Below are positions 53,017 through 63,959 of a stretch of 64,000 bases of DNA, in pieces (position 1 is the stretch's first letter; each line of letters starts with the position of its first letter). This DNA is from Muscardinus avellanarius (Eukaryota > Chordata > Mammalia > Rodentia > Gliridae). The DNA lies in contig OY726579.1 of assembly GCA_963383645.1 (NCBI GenBank), positions 1,899,501 to 1,963,500 on the forward strand, given 5' to 3'. Under the pieces are notes generated by a model. That model was not told the origin of the DNA. It did no database searches and saw nothing but the letters and a program-made list of their open reading frames with translations. Both the position numbers and the translations under genes were made by a program.

Positions 53017-53345
53017 AAGAAATTGAATGCTTTCCCTAATACGTGAAAGCTAGGGAGAAATGGGTCATAGGAGGAACTCTGGATGAAAAAGGAGATCCTA
53101 TAGAGGAGCAAATAAGGCGACCTAAGTGAGGGGATGGGAGGGGAGAAGAGGGAAACTCTCTAAAGCACATGATGTACTTAAACATATCAAAGTCAATCGC
53201 TAAGCCAAGCATGGGAAGGAGGGATGGGGAGGGAATGGGGTGGGGATCGGGTAAGGGCTAAATGGGTGATGTGTGCATGTCTGTCTCCACAAGTCTTTTA
53301 TCCCATTAAGATGTATGCCTACCATGCACCAATTAAAAAAAAAGA

Positions 53346-53852
53346 AATGTCAACACAAAAAAGAAATGTTTTTAAAGCTTTGAAAACAAAACAAAAAACA
53401 CAATGTACAACAACAAAAAAAGGTCAGTCCTTTGGTGACCAAAGGCTCAGCCAGAGGAAAGTTTATGCCAGGAATGAGGACTTGATATGACAGACACAGA
53501 ACTTCCCAAGAAGTATTGCTTACATTTGATTCATGGAGTGACAGGTGTTCACGGAAATAAGATCCTGGGTTTTGCTCAGTCCCCACCCTCTGTCAAAATG
53601 GCACAACAAAGGACTAAAGAAATCACCGCCACACCGACATTTCCCATTAACCTCAGGCATGGAATAGCTTGCTCTTATCTGCCACAACTGCTGCTCAGCC
53701 TGCAATTTGCCTCTTATCTTCATTTGCAGGTGGCTATGGAATTACCCGGGCCTCTGAAAATGGACCAGGAGCAAATATTGCTACAATTTGAAACTCATTG
53801 GTGACAAAGATCCCCTTGGGGCCCAGAGGGATAGTTATAAGATTGTCATTGT
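53346..53852. other. Repeat-poor block with open frame
   Basis: A 105-codon frame (53487-53804) is open but has no recognisable motif. Two GATA-type words (cttatct) at 53674 and 53713 are noted. Confidence 0.35.
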
Positions 53853-54205
53853 CATCTTCTTCTTCTTTTTCTCCTCCTCCTCCTCCTCCTCCTCTTCTTC
53901 TTCTTCCTCTTCTTCTTCCTCTTCTTCTTCATCTTCATCTTCATCTTCTTCTTCCTCCTCCTTCTCCTCCTTCATCTTTTCTCCTCTTTCTCCTTCTCCT
54001 CCTCCTCCTCCTCCTCCTCCTCCTCCTCCTCCTCCTCCTCCTCCTCTCTTCTTCTTCTTCTTCTTCTTCTTCTTCTTCTTCTTCTTCTTCTTCTTCTTCT
54101 TCTTCTTCATCTTCCTCCTCCTCCTCCTTCATCTTTTCTCCTCTTTCTCCTTCTCCTCTTCCTCCTTGCCCTCATCCTCCTCCTCTTCCTCTTCCTCCTT
54201 CCTTT
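53853..54205. repeat. Polypyrimidine (TTC/CTC)n tract
   Basis: About 350 bases of C/T including (TCC)16 and (TTC)20. It abuts the tail end of a minus-strand SINE. Long Ser/Leu/Phe and Glu/Lys/Arg frames are artefacts. Confidence 0.97.
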
Positions 54206-54401
54206 CTTGGTAGCACTGGTTACTGAACCCAGGGGCAGTCTACCTTTGAGCTATAACCTCAGCCCCATTTTAGTCTTTATTTTGAAACAGGGACTCAATA
54301 AATTTCAGAAAGCCTCACTAAGTTGCTGAGGCTGGCCTTGAACCTGTGATGCTCAGCCTCCCAAGTACTGGGATTACCAGCAAGCACCACCATCACCCGG
54401 G
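54206..54401 (-). mobile_element. B1-dID SINE, type C
   Basis: gttactgaacccaggggcag to the head accaccatcacccggg. Confidence 0.86.
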
Positions 54402-55434
54402 CAGAAAACTGATTATTTTGATGAACACATATCATACTGCCTGGGTTTTTGGTTTTTTTTTTTTTTTTTCATCCAAGCCAGTATTTATAGTACCTTGTAT
54501 GGAAAAATTCCCAGGGATGGAATACCCATCAGGATATGGGACCAGGGGAAAGAGGGGGGTAGAATTAGGTAAACATTGCTGCCACATGCCCCCAACTGTC
54601 TCAGCTTGGGATGTAGTGATACTAAAGATTGGATCACACAGAACACTGTCCAACGCTTTGCCTACAAAAGCCATTCCACGTTGATGCAGACTCTTTGACT
54701 CCTAGATGTGTTCATTCATTGCCAACTGACCACACATGGTGCCACAGGAAAAAAAAATAATGTATTCCATACATATTTTTCATACAAAGGCACAGTATAA
54801 TTGTCCACCCTTTCCCTACCAGGGGATTCAAAATCTCAAACAACCTTCTGCTTAGGGATTTTAGCCCCATGAATTCCTGACTATAATTTGACCCGCAGGA
54901 CCCGATCTAGGAGCCGCGCAATTCCATAAAGGAAAATGTTATCGCAGAGCAGCAGACGGGAAACCTGAAAATGTCAAGTGGATTTAGAGAAGAGCTGTTT
55001 TTGTAAAAGGCAACAGGTGGCCTTTGCTTTCCTAGTGCTTTTTTTTTTTTTTTTTTTTTTGAGAGGCGATCGCAGATGACAACATATTCTTCCTGTCACG
55101 GCGATGATGGATAATCAGGCAGGAGGCGAAAATGAGCTTCGGAGCTAATGATGGTACAAGTCACAACATCTGAAAAGGTTGTAGAAATTTGTTTTCCGTG
55201 ATACCTTGTGTTTCTGAACCCTTTTGTGTGGGAGAAGGAAAACAGAATGTGTGCAGCGCCATTTCGACTACAATCAGGTTTGCACGTACTGCGAACCTGT
55301 TGGGTTGGGGGTTGCAAAGACCCTTTCAGTTGCATTTCATGAACAAGGGAAACAGAAATGGGAGAGAATGAAGGTTAACTAATGACCTGAGCAAGTGTCT
55401 TCACTTCTACTCCGACTCTTGGTGAGAAGTTGGG
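54402..55434. other. 1-kb repeat-poor block
   Basis: Only two poly(T) runs (54450, 55041) interrupt otherwise unique sequence with scattered CpG. No gene recognised. One of the best candidates for a conserved non-coding element. Confidence 0.4.
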
Positions 55435-55442
55435 TCCACCTG

Positions 55443-55448
<6 letters not shown>

Positions 55449-55475
<27 letters not shown>

Positions 55476-55681
55476 AGGTCTGGGGATGGAACCCAGGGGC
55501 ATTTGACCTCTGAGCTACACCCCCAGCCCTATTTTTTTTTTATTATTCTTTCTTTTGAAACCGGGTCTCACTGAGTTGCAGAGGGCCTCACTAAGTAGCT
55601 GAGGCTGTCCGCGAACCGCGATCCTCCAGGTCTCCGCCTCCCAAATGCTGGGATGACAAGCGTGCGCCACCATGCCCGGCT
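55449..55681 (-). mobile_element. B1-dID SINE, type R
   Basis: TSD tccacctgaatttt at 55435-55448 and 55682-55695. Long T run, intact CpG in the complement of cgcggttcgcggacagcc. Confidence 0.96.
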
Positions 55682-55800
55682 TCCACCTGAATTTTGATAG
55701 CTTCCTGGGTGACCTAGGAGTTGGAAGTAAACCAAGTGCGTTATCTATCAAGTTTACCAGTTGATAAACTAACGTCTTATGAACTTCAATATGGAGAAAT

Positions 55801-56109
55801 CCAGCCCAGTATGGTGGTGCACACCTGTAATCCCAATACCTGGGAGGCTGAGACAGGAAGATTGCAGGTTTGAGGCCAGCCTCAGCAGTGTTGTAAGGCT
55901 TTCAGTAAACTAGCAAGACCCTAGGCCGGGTGTGGTGGTGCACACTTGTAATCCCACGCTTGGGAGGTGGAGACAGGAGGATGGCGCAGGTTCAAAGCCA
56001 GCCTCGCTGGCTTAAGAGACCCTATTTCCAAATAGTATTATAAAATAGATCTGGGAGTGTAGCCTGGAGGTAGAAGGGCTTCCAGCAACCCCAGTACCAC
56101 CAAAAATAA

Positions 56110-56158
<49 letters not shown>

Positions 56159-56275
56159 AATAAACTAGCAAGAGCCTAAAACAAAACAAAATACAATAAG
56201 GCTGGGGAGGTTCATACATCAGAGATGGAATGCCCCTGGGTTCAATCCCCACTACCACACACGCACACACAAATA
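55801..56275 (+). mobile_element. SINE nest, outer type C element
   Basis: Outer left monomer 55801-55922, right monomer 56178-56262. Split by a type Y copy. Confidence 0.88.
55923..56161 (+). mobile_element. Nested B1-dID SINE, type Y
   Basis: TSD aaactagcaaga(c/g)cct at 55907-55922 and 56162-56177. Arm aagccagc-ctc-gctggctt. Tail (AAT)14. Confidence 0.94.
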
Positions 56276-56279
56276 AAAT

Positions 56280-57115
56280 AAAGATGGAAAAATTCACCAA
56301 GGCCTATCCAGTCTTCCTGCAGAGCAGTGCTCTTGCTTGACGGATGTTTTCTAGGACTTCGTGTAATCTCATTTGAAATATACCAGGGAAATCGCCTTCC
56401 GGTCTCTTAAGACTCACCGGGCAGGAGGTTCTGTTTCTTGGGCTTTGAATGTATTATTGGACTCAGTTCATCTGCTCATTTCTTTTTACTGCTCCCCACC
56501 AGCATCTTGTTTTGTTCTCAACGCAGGGAGAAAAAAGGGAGAGAAACAGAGACGAAGGAGCCATTGTCAGAACGCTTCCAAAAGAAAGCGCATACCGCGG
56601 TAAAGAAATAGCTGTTAACTCACGCTGTTAATGCGCGAAACACTTCATCAGCTTGTTGATTCCCTGCAGAAACGGAAGGATTTCCTACACAGGGCCCCTA
56701 ATGTTTTATATTATTTTTATATTTTCTCCTATTTTTTGTCTCTTTATGTTTTCTTCATCCTCCGGGTCTTCTCTGGTCCTACCACATCTTTCCGTCGTTG
56801 ACTCCTTCAACCCTGAGAACTCAGGATAAAAGACTCACCGGAATGTGCAAGTAATAGTATCTAGACCGCTAACTTGAGAGAGAGGAATCGTTTTGTTTTC
56901 TGCCAAAAAACTCCCAAAGGAGTTATTCTTTCAGTTATTCGTGTTAACAATTCTCAATAAATTTTCTAGTATTTTATTGTATTGTAGAGTTAAATCTTTG
57001 ACGCTGTTCATCTACTAAAATGAATTCAAATTGAGGCCAAACAATGTGTACATTCTGATGAGTGTTGCAGTCTTGCCGCGTATCATTCATGACATTTTAA
57101 TAATACATTAATCTC
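56280..57115. other. Repeat-poor block
   Basis: About 835 bases, no repeat or gene recognised. Confidence 0.4.
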
Positions 57116-57733
57116 TTTTAAAAACATTTATTGGTGCATTGTAATCATACATTTTAATAGAGTACAAAATGGTGGAGGCATACATGCACACATCACCCAG
57201 CTAGCCCTTCCCCAATTCCAGCCCCATTCCCTCCTTCTCATGGTTGGCTTAGTGATTGGCTTTGATATGTTTGTGAATATACACCGTGTACATTAGGAAA
57301 TTTCCCTCTTCTCCCTCCCATCCCCTCAGGTCGCCTTATTTGCTCATCTAGAGTTCCTCCTATGACCCATTTTTCTCCCTGGCTTCAACATATTAGAGAG
57401 AGCATCCGATTTCTTATTTTCTGTGACTGACTAATCTCACTTAGCAGAATGTCCTCCAGTTCCATCCATTTCCCTGTATATGACGTAATTGTGTTTTTCT
57501 TTACGGCTGAGTAAAATTCCATTGCGTACATATTCCATAGTTTTGTAATCTACTCATCTGTTGATGGACATCTTGGCTGGTCCATAGTTTGGCTATGGTG
57601 AATTGTGCAGCTATGAACACAGATACACATGCATTAGTTTGGCAGTTTGGTTTCCTATCTTTTGGATAGATACCCAGAAGTGGTATTGCTGGATCATATG
57701 GTAAATTCATTCTCATTCTTCTGAGAAAACACA
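57116..57733 (-). pseudogene. 5'-truncated L1 with broken ORF2 end
   Basis: Read on the minus strand it starts in the C-terminal part of ORF2 ([31 protein letters not shown]), then shifts frame after LW and runs on through the 3' UTR to a short A-rich end near 57116. It is homologous to 52590-53345 and slightly more degraded. Confidence 0.9.
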
Positions 57734-57795
57734 AGGATCAAATGAAATGATCATTTCTAAAGTCCAGAAGATCACTTAAAATTCTAAGATCTCCC

Positions 57796-57858
57796 CTTCC
57801 TTCCTTCCTTCCTTCCTTCCTCCCTCCCTCCCTCCCTCCCTCCCCCCTCTCTCCCCCC
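57796..57858. repeat. (TTCC)n(CTCC)n tract
   Basis: Pyrimidine array at the tail end of the following minus-strand SINE. Confidence 0.96.
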
Positions 57859-57865
57859 ACCTCAT

Positions 57866-58079
57866 TATTTTTTTCTTTGTGATACTAAGAATTGAACCCA
57901 GGGGTATTCTACCTCCAAGCTACACCACCAAGCTACTTTATTTATTTATTTATTTTTAAACAGGAGCTCCCTAGGTGTCTGAGTCTTGCTAACTTGCTGA
58001 GGCTATCCTTGAACCTGTGAGCCTCCTGTCTCAAACTCCCAGGTACTGGGATTACAAGCATGCACCACTACACCCAGTT
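57866..58079 (-). mobile_element. B1-dID SINE, ctgagtcttgc variant
   Basis: Linker (TTTA)n. Carries cctaggtgtctgagtcttgc, shared with 47467-47631. Confidence 0.86.
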
Positions 58080-58454
58080 AAATTTTAAAATCTTTCAGGA
58101 AAAAAAATTGCAACAATTTTAAATCGAAAGTAAGTGAGGCATGAAGGGACTGTCATGAAATTCAGTCCTTTATAAAATAAAGAATTATTTATAGAATTTA
58201 TAGAATTTATAGAATTATTTATAGAATTATAAAATAAAGAATTCTTTATTATAAAATAAAGAATTTATAGTGGCCAAGGGGCCCTGACTATCAAGAGCTA
58301 TGCCATTAGAAATACTCAGAAATTTTTATGTTTCTCCATTCTCTTCATACGATTTCGTAAGTATGTTTCATAAGTTTTTACTTTTCCACGTTTGATTTCT
58401 TTTAATAAAATATGTATGCATTTGTGGGAAATACAGAGCCATTAAAAATAGTGA
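58080..58454. other. AT-rich block with palindromic repeats
   Basis: 58165-58270 is built from tagaattat and aaataaagaatt words in both orientations, including the 18-bp perfect palindrome aataaagaattctttatt at 58233-58250. Confidence 0.7.
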
Positions 58455-58680
58455 CAAATGACATTAGTGGACATTTACTCTGAGCCAACTACTCGCCTAA
58501 GCTTTTTAGTTGAGAATGCATTTCACCTGAACAAAATCTCAAGTTTATTATTATGTCCATTATATGAAAGACGAAAGTGAGGTGTTTTTTTTTAAAAAAA
58601 AAAAAAAAGGATAAGTAACTTCTCCAACTCCATCCAACTAAGAAGACTGTGTCCAGGATCTGACCCCAGAATTTATATTC
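58455..58680 (-). mobile_element. MIR fragment
   Basis: Antisense MIR: tactctgagccaactactcg, gaacaaaatctcaag, tattattatgtccattat, ggataagtaacttctccaac. A T9A15 homopolymer switch interrupts it at 58584. Confidence 0.72.
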
Positions 58681-58885
58681 TCAATAAAACATAAACATTC
58701 TCAATAAAAAACCAATATCATCGGTTCCTCCATGGTTTCTTTTCTCAGCCATGACTGAAAATTGGGAAGCAAACACTTGGTAGTCATTACCTGAGTTGTC
58801 TGCCTTCAAATATTGCTTAAAACAAATGCACCTTCACACAGGAGACTATTACAACCTTTTTCTCCCTAGCCTCTGAAGTCTTTGC
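58681..58885. other. Non-coding spacer
   Basis: Nothing recognised. Confidence 0.35.
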
Positions 58886-59102
58886 TATATTTATTTTTCT
58901 ATTTATTTAGGTATTAGGGATTGAAGCCAGCGTCATCCTACCTCTGAGCTACATCCTTAGCCCTATTTTATTTTTTATTTTGAAAGAGGGTCTCACTAAG
59001 TTGTGGAGGGAATAAGTTGCCGGGTCGGGCCTTGAACCAGCAATCTCCTGTCTCAGCCTTCTACGCACTGGAATTATAAGCATACACCACCATTGCCCAG
59101 CT
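58886..59102 (-). mobile_element. B1-dID SINE, type C
   Basis: Both monomers, head acaccaccattgcccagct. Confidence 0.84.
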
Positions 59103-59283
59103 AGTCCTTACATACTGAATGTCATTAACTCCCACTAAAATCATTTATGTCTAAAATGGTGTCCATTTCTGAGATCAAAATAAAAGAACTTGTGAAAAGG
59201 TCAAGGCAGGATTCGTAGAGAGCAGTGGGCAGGTAGATCTGTTGTACTGCTGTTCAGCTTGGAGAAGATTAAAACATCAACAA

Positions 59284-59490
59284 GCTGGACATGGAGCACT
59301 CACCTCTAATCCATGCACTGAGTGCCTGAGATAGGAGGATGGCAGGTTTGAAACTAGTATCAGCAATTTCTATGACTCTCAGCAACCTAGCGAGACTCTG
59401 ATTTCAAAATAAAAAAATAAAAAGGGCTGGGGCGTAGCTCAAAGGGAGGATGCCCTTGGGTTCGATCCACAGCACCAAAATACATACACA
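59284..59490 (+). mobile_element. B1-dID SINE, old
   Basis: agctggacatggagcactca to ccacagcaccaaaa. Confidence 0.82.
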
Positions 59491-59569
59491 GCAATCAAAT
59501 CAAACAAGACTCTAAAACAGTCTCTGACACGCTCAGCTCCATCTTCTTTTGTGGTTAGGTTTTGTCTTA

Positions 59570-59955
59570 GTTCATGTTGTGCTGCTATAACAGAATACTC
59601 CAGAATGAGAAACTCACAAGGAACAGAAGTTCTGGAGGCCGGAAGTCTGGGAGCACGGTGCCAACATCTGGTGAAGGCTTCTTTGTTGTAATGACCCATG
59701 GAAGAAAGGCGATTACAGTGTGAGATGGATTGCAAGAGACTGAATTTGCAGCCTCGAGCCCTAAGGTAAATGGCCTTAATACATGTATGAGGATAGAGAC
59801 CTCAGGATCCGGAGCCCTCCCGACACTTCTCCAAATCCCCTCGACGTTTATATGACACCCCCATTTTCACTGTCATCACGCAAAAATCATGTCGTTACTA
59901 CATGGTCCTGTGCATTTGATCTTCCTAAAGTCCTCAAAAGATTTTGGTTTGTTGT
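59570..59955 (-). mobile_element. MLT1-type MaLR LTR
   Basis: tgctgctataacagaatact, gttctggaggccggaagtct and ccaacatctggtgaaggctt are antisense MLT1. The distal part after 59800 is uncertain. Confidence 0.72.
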
Positions 59956-59982
59956 TGTTGCTGCTTCGGTTTTGTTCTTGTG

Positions 59983-60057
59983 GCACTGTGGAATAAGCCA
60001 AATGCCCACTGCACGCTGGGCAGACACTCTACCACTAAGCTACACCCTCAGCCTCTT
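59983..60057 (-). mobile_element. Full-length ID element
   Basis: On the minus strand: ggctgagggtgtagcttagt, then gtctgcccagcgtgcagtgg, then a T-arm-like end. The tRNA middle region, absent from every dID here, is present. The B-box half is diverged. Confidence 0.75.
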
Positions 60058-60137
60058 CTAAGGATTTCTTAGTAGGTTGCTTATGGTCATGGGGTTCTAG
60101 AATAAAAAGGAAGTCATAGAAAACATCAAGGAGAGCA

Positions 60138-60143
<6 letters not shown>

Positions 60144-60179
<36 letters not shown>

Positions 60180-60366
60180 CTGTGTATTGAACCAAGTGTT
60201 CTACCTCTGAGCTACACCCCCAGCTCTTTTTATTTTTGTTTGAAAACAGGGTTTTGCTAGGTTGCTAAGAGTCTCATTATGTTGCTGAGGCTGGCCTTGA
60301 ACCTGTGATCCTCCTGTCTCAGTCTCCCAAGTGCTAGCATTGCAGGTGTGCGCCACCACGCCCGAC
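60144..60366 (-). mobile_element. B1-dID SINE, (GT)n tail
   Basis: (GT)18 then a slightly truncated right monomer, head tgcgccaccacgcccgact. Confidence 0.87.
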
Positions 60367-60747
60367 TAAACACAATGACTTTGCAGAGGACAAAATAAAA
60401 ACTAATGCTGAGCATGTAGGCGCAAATCTCAAGCCACAGTGCTAGTTGAGAAGGAGATTGAAAACCATACCGGTATTTCAAGGTTTTTGTTCCTTATCCT
60501 GACTTCTCAACAACAAATCAAGTTTTTCAGCTGAAAACTGGCAGAAAGAAAAGGATGCAGAAACACCTGGCTCCTTCCGTATGTTCAAATCAATCTGTTC
60601 AAACTAATCATATACCAGGGGTCTGAAAATTAAAAAAAAAACTTTCATAAATATGTATATATGTTCATTTCTATATAAATGTGTGTGTATGTGTGTATGA
60701 GACAGAGAGAGAGGCAGACAGACAGACAGACATTAGCTATGTGTATA
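60367..60747. other. Non-coding block
   Basis: No gene; (ACAG)n run at 60714-60731. Confidence 0.4.
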
Positions 60748-60894
60748 TGTGGGTAGTACTAGGGATCGAACCCAAGGACATTTTATCTCTGAACTATATC
60801 CTCAGTTCTATTTTTTATTTTAAAATAGGCTCTCAGTAAGTTGCTGAGGTGCACACCACCACTCCTGTCTTCTGTAATATTTAAGAATTGAAAG
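60748..60894 (-). mobile_element. B1-dID SINE with internal deletion
   Basis: The middle of the left monomer is missing (gttgctgaggtgcacaccac). The sequence beyond its head (60858-60894) matches that beyond the SINE ending at 44041. Confidence 0.75.
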
Positions 60895-61330
60895 CCAGGC
60901 ATGGTAACACCCTCTTGTAATCCCAGTACTTGGGAGACTGAGACCAAAGAATTACGGGTTTGCAGCCAAGCTCAGCTACTTACTGAGGCCCTCTGTAACT
61001 TAGTGAGATCTTGTTTGAAAATAAAGGCATAGAGCCGGGCGTGGTGGCGCACGCTTGTCATCCCCGTGCTTGGGAGGCGGAGACAGGAGGATCGCGCAGG
61101 TTCAAAGCCAGCCTCAATGGCTTAAGAGACCCTGTTTCCAAATTTTAAAAAAATATAAAAAATAGGTCTGGGAGTGTAGCCCGGAGGCAGAAGGGTTTCC
61201 AGGAACCCCAGTACCACACAAACACAAAACTAAATAAATAAATATAATAAAAGCATAAAATAGGGCTGGAGGTGTAGCTCAGAGGTAGAATGTCCCCGGG
61301 TTCCACCCCCAATACCAAAATAAAAATAAA
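60893..61330 (+). mobile_element. SINE nest, outer type R/C element
   Basis: Outer left monomer 60893-61019, right monomer 61262-61320 (gggctggaggtgtagctcag), split by a type Y copy. Confidence 0.88.
61032..61245 (+). mobile_element. Nested B1-dID SINE, type Y
   Basis: TSD aataaa(g/a)gcata at 61020-61031 and 61246-61257. Arm partly decayed (aagccagcctcaatggctt). Confidence 0.93.
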
Positions 61331-61485
61331 AAAGAATTTAAATAAATGGGACGTCTGCCAAAAAATTAGTGTGATATGCAGAACAACCAGTTGTAGCCAC
61401 CTGTGGACTACAAGAAGCGCCTGGACAGTACATGTCCTATCAAATCCATGCAGACCACAACCAGGATCAAGAAAAGATGTATGAA
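61331..61485. other. Non-coding spacer
   Basis: Nothing recognised. Confidence 0.35.
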
Positions 61486-61688
61486 GCCAGGCGTGGTGGC
61501 GCACGCTTGAAAATCCCAGCATTCGGGAGGCTGAGACAGGAGGATCACGGTTCGTGGCCAGCCTTAGCTACTTCGTGAGGTCCTTTGCAACTTACTGAGA
61601 GCCTGTTTCAAAATAAAAAATAGGGCTGGGAGTGTCTCTGGACAGTAGAATGCCCCTGGGTTCCATCCCCAATACAAAAAAAAAAATG
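61486..61688 (+). mobile_element. B1-dID SINE, type R
   Basis: agccaggcgtggtggcgcac to ccccaatacaaaa; possible TSD a(g/a)atgt(a/g)tg(a/g). Confidence 0.9.
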
Positions 61689-62375
61689 TGTGGATGTTTA
61701 GAAACAAACGCCTTCTCCACTAGATGCCAATAATAATTTACTAAGAAGAAAGCGTCCTACCTAATCGCGTATCTCTCTTGATAATCTCATTCCTGGCAAT
61801 AATCAGGGCTATCACTCAGGAGGAGGGCGACAAGCTGGAACAGCACAGTCAAACTGACTCCTCTCCACCTCACGGAGGTGTAGACACCCTCTCTCTTGTA
61901 GGTGGAGTAGAAGACACGGAGGTCTGGAAAATTCCAGAACTTTCTCAATGTTATACTCAGCCCAATGAAAACCTCTAAGCTTCTAGGGCAGGAAAAAGGG
62001 GTTCCGATACAGTTTACTGTAATTTTAGGAAATGATCTGACAGTCTTCTGCAATCGTGCGCTATTCTGGGGGTCAGCAGTGATCTGAATAAGACATCCGT
62101 CGTGAATGGGCGTTGCCTCGTGGATCAATACTGAATCGGAGCACTGCCTTTAGGATAGTGCTAAAATCTCTGCTTGGGATACAATCCTCTTGAATGCTTC
62201 AATCGAGACATCAGATTAAAATGTGGAATATGCCTTTGCAAGAAAAGAATCAAAATCTTTAGAAAGACAACTGTGAGGGGCAGTACAATGCCCCTCACCT
62301 CCCCCCAAAATAAAGTTTTAAAACTATCTCCACAAGCAACAAGGCCGACTAAAACCACTAAGAATTTGGCGGGAG
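61689..62375. other. Repeat-free block with a hairpin
   Basis: 690 bases without a repeat. A perfect 10-bp inverted repeat, gtgaggggca / tgcccctcac with loop gtacaa, lies at 62273-62298. No gene recognised. Confidence 0.45.
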
Positions 62376-62751
62376 GAGGTACTGGGTGTTGAACCAAGGG
62401 GTGGTCTGCCTCTGACTTACACTCTTAGCCCCCCCTTTTTTTTTGGTGGTACTGGGGTTCCTGGAAACCCTTCTACCTCCGGGCTACACTCCCAAACCTA
62501 TTTTATACTTTTTAAATTTGGAAAGAGGGTCTCTTAAGCCAGCGCGGCTGACTTCGAACCTGCGCGATCCTCCTGTCTCCGCCTCCCAAGCGCGGGGATG
62601 ACAAGCGTGCGCCACCATGCCCGGCTCTCAACCCTATTTTATTTTGAAACAGGGCCTCGCTAAATTGCTGAGGCTAGCTGAGAACCTGAAATTCTCCTGC
62701 CTCAGCCTCCCAGGTACTGGGATTAGAGGCGTGCACCATCACGCCTGGTCA
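62376..62751 (-). mobile_element. SINE nest, outer type C element
   Basis: Outer right monomer 62376-62433, left monomer 62626-62751 (head gcaccatcacgcctggtc). Confidence 0.87.
62434..62625 (-). mobile_element. Nested B1-dID SINE, type Y
   Basis: Complete copy with head tgcgccaccatgcccggct. Arm aagccagc-gcg-gctgactt, one mismatch. Confidence 0.94.
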
Positions 62752-62799
62752 AGAATAAACTCAACGAGTATGAAAGTAAGTTTTTACACTTAAACTTTA

Positions 62800-63014
62800 T
62801 TTTTATTTATTTATTGTGGTGCTGAGGATGGAACCCAGGGGCGTTCTACCTCCAAGCTACACCCCCAGCCCTATTTTTTATTCTTTATTTTGAAACAGGG
62901 TCTCACTGAGTTGCAAAGGGCCTCACTAAGTAGCTGAGGCTGGCCGCGAACCTCGATCCTCCTGTCTCAGCCTCCCAAGTACTGGGATTCCAAGCATGAG
63001 CCACCACACCTGGC
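62800..63014 (-). mobile_element. B1-dID SINE, type R
   Basis: TSD ttaca(c/t)ttaaacttt on both sides. Complement of cgaggttcgcggccagcctc. Confidence 0.95.
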
Positions 63015-63045
63015 TTACATTTAAACTTTTGAAAAACTCAACTAA

Positions 63046-63245
63046 TCTGCATGTGGTGGTACACGCTTGTGATCCCGGTACTTGGGAGGCTGAGACAAGA
63101 GGGCCACAGGTTTGAAGACAGCCTCCACAAGTAGTGAGACTCTTATTAACTAAGTGAGACCCTGTTTCCAAATAGGAAATAAAATAAAATTGGGGGTGTA
63201 GCTCAAAGGAAGAATGCCTCTGGGTTCAATCTCTAGGACCCACAC
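63046..63245 (+). mobile_element. B1-dID SINE, type C
   Basis: ctgcatgtggtggtacacgc to tctctaggacccacac. Confidence 0.85.
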
Positions 63246-63487
63246 ACAAATATGTTAAAGAGTTCTGTTCAGTCAGTTAGAAAACAGAGGTCGTTAACAC
63301 CAGAAGCAAGAAGAATCTGGATTTCAAGAGAGTAGAAACAAATTCTATAACACACCCATTTTAGAATAAAGGAGGGTAAGCAGGGAAACTATAAAGAACA
63401 CTAAAAAAAATTATAATGATGCAGTGGTAACCCAAGCAAAAAATTGACCTAAGGAAATATAAGTCAATTCCCACCCATAAAAAAGAG
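63246..63487. other. Non-coding spacer
   Basis: Nothing recognised. Confidence 0.35.
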
Positions 63488-63684
63488 AATCTGGGTGTGG
63501 TGGCACACACCGGTAATCTGAGTACTCGGAGGTATAGACAGAAACATGACAGGTTTAATGCCTGCCTAAGCAATTCAGGAAGGCCTTCAGCAACTTAGTG
63601 ACATCATCTTTTAAAGTAGAAAAAATAACGTAGGGCTGAAGGTGTGGCTCAGAGGTAGAATGCCCCTGGGTTCAATCCTCAGTG
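63488..63684 (+). mobile_element. B1-dID SINE, type C
   Basis: atctgggtgtggtggcacac to aatcctcagtgag, then (GACA)4. Confidence 0.85.
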
Positions 63685-63937
63685 AGAGAGACAGACAGAC
63701 AGACTACAAAACCAAAGAAGATAAACGAGAGAGAGAGTAATGAGTAATTGCATTATTCTATAACTGAAGACATTTATTGAAGCTGAGATCAGTAAAGAAA
63801 CATGAAACTTGTGCAAAAAATAGGCCCTGGCAGCTTTTCCAAAGAAAGAATGAATTCTCGGTTACAATAGACACAGACTATATAACATAAAATTTTTTGT
63901 CCCGGAAGGAAAGTTTTTAAAAAAATAAATGTAAGCT
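63685..63937. other. AT-rich non-coding spacer
   Basis: Nothing recognised. Confidence 0.35.
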
Positions 63938-63959
63938 GTTGTTGTTGTTGTTGTTGTTG

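Larger units (their letters stand above)
52212..53345 (+). mobile_element. 5'-truncated L1 with 3' UTR
   Basis: About 1.1 kb. It starts inside the last part of ORF2 (ggactaatatctagaatgta), continues through the ORF2 C-terminus and a 3' UTR with a G-rich stretch (gggatggggagggaatgggg), and ends at caccaattaaaaaaaaa. A 109-bp foreign insert lies at 52908-53016. Confidence 0.93.

Noticed and set aside
53788..54226. Overlapping 141- and 142-codon Ser/Pro/Leu frames
   Set aside because: Both come from the (TTC/CTC)n tract; three frames are open for the same trivial reason.
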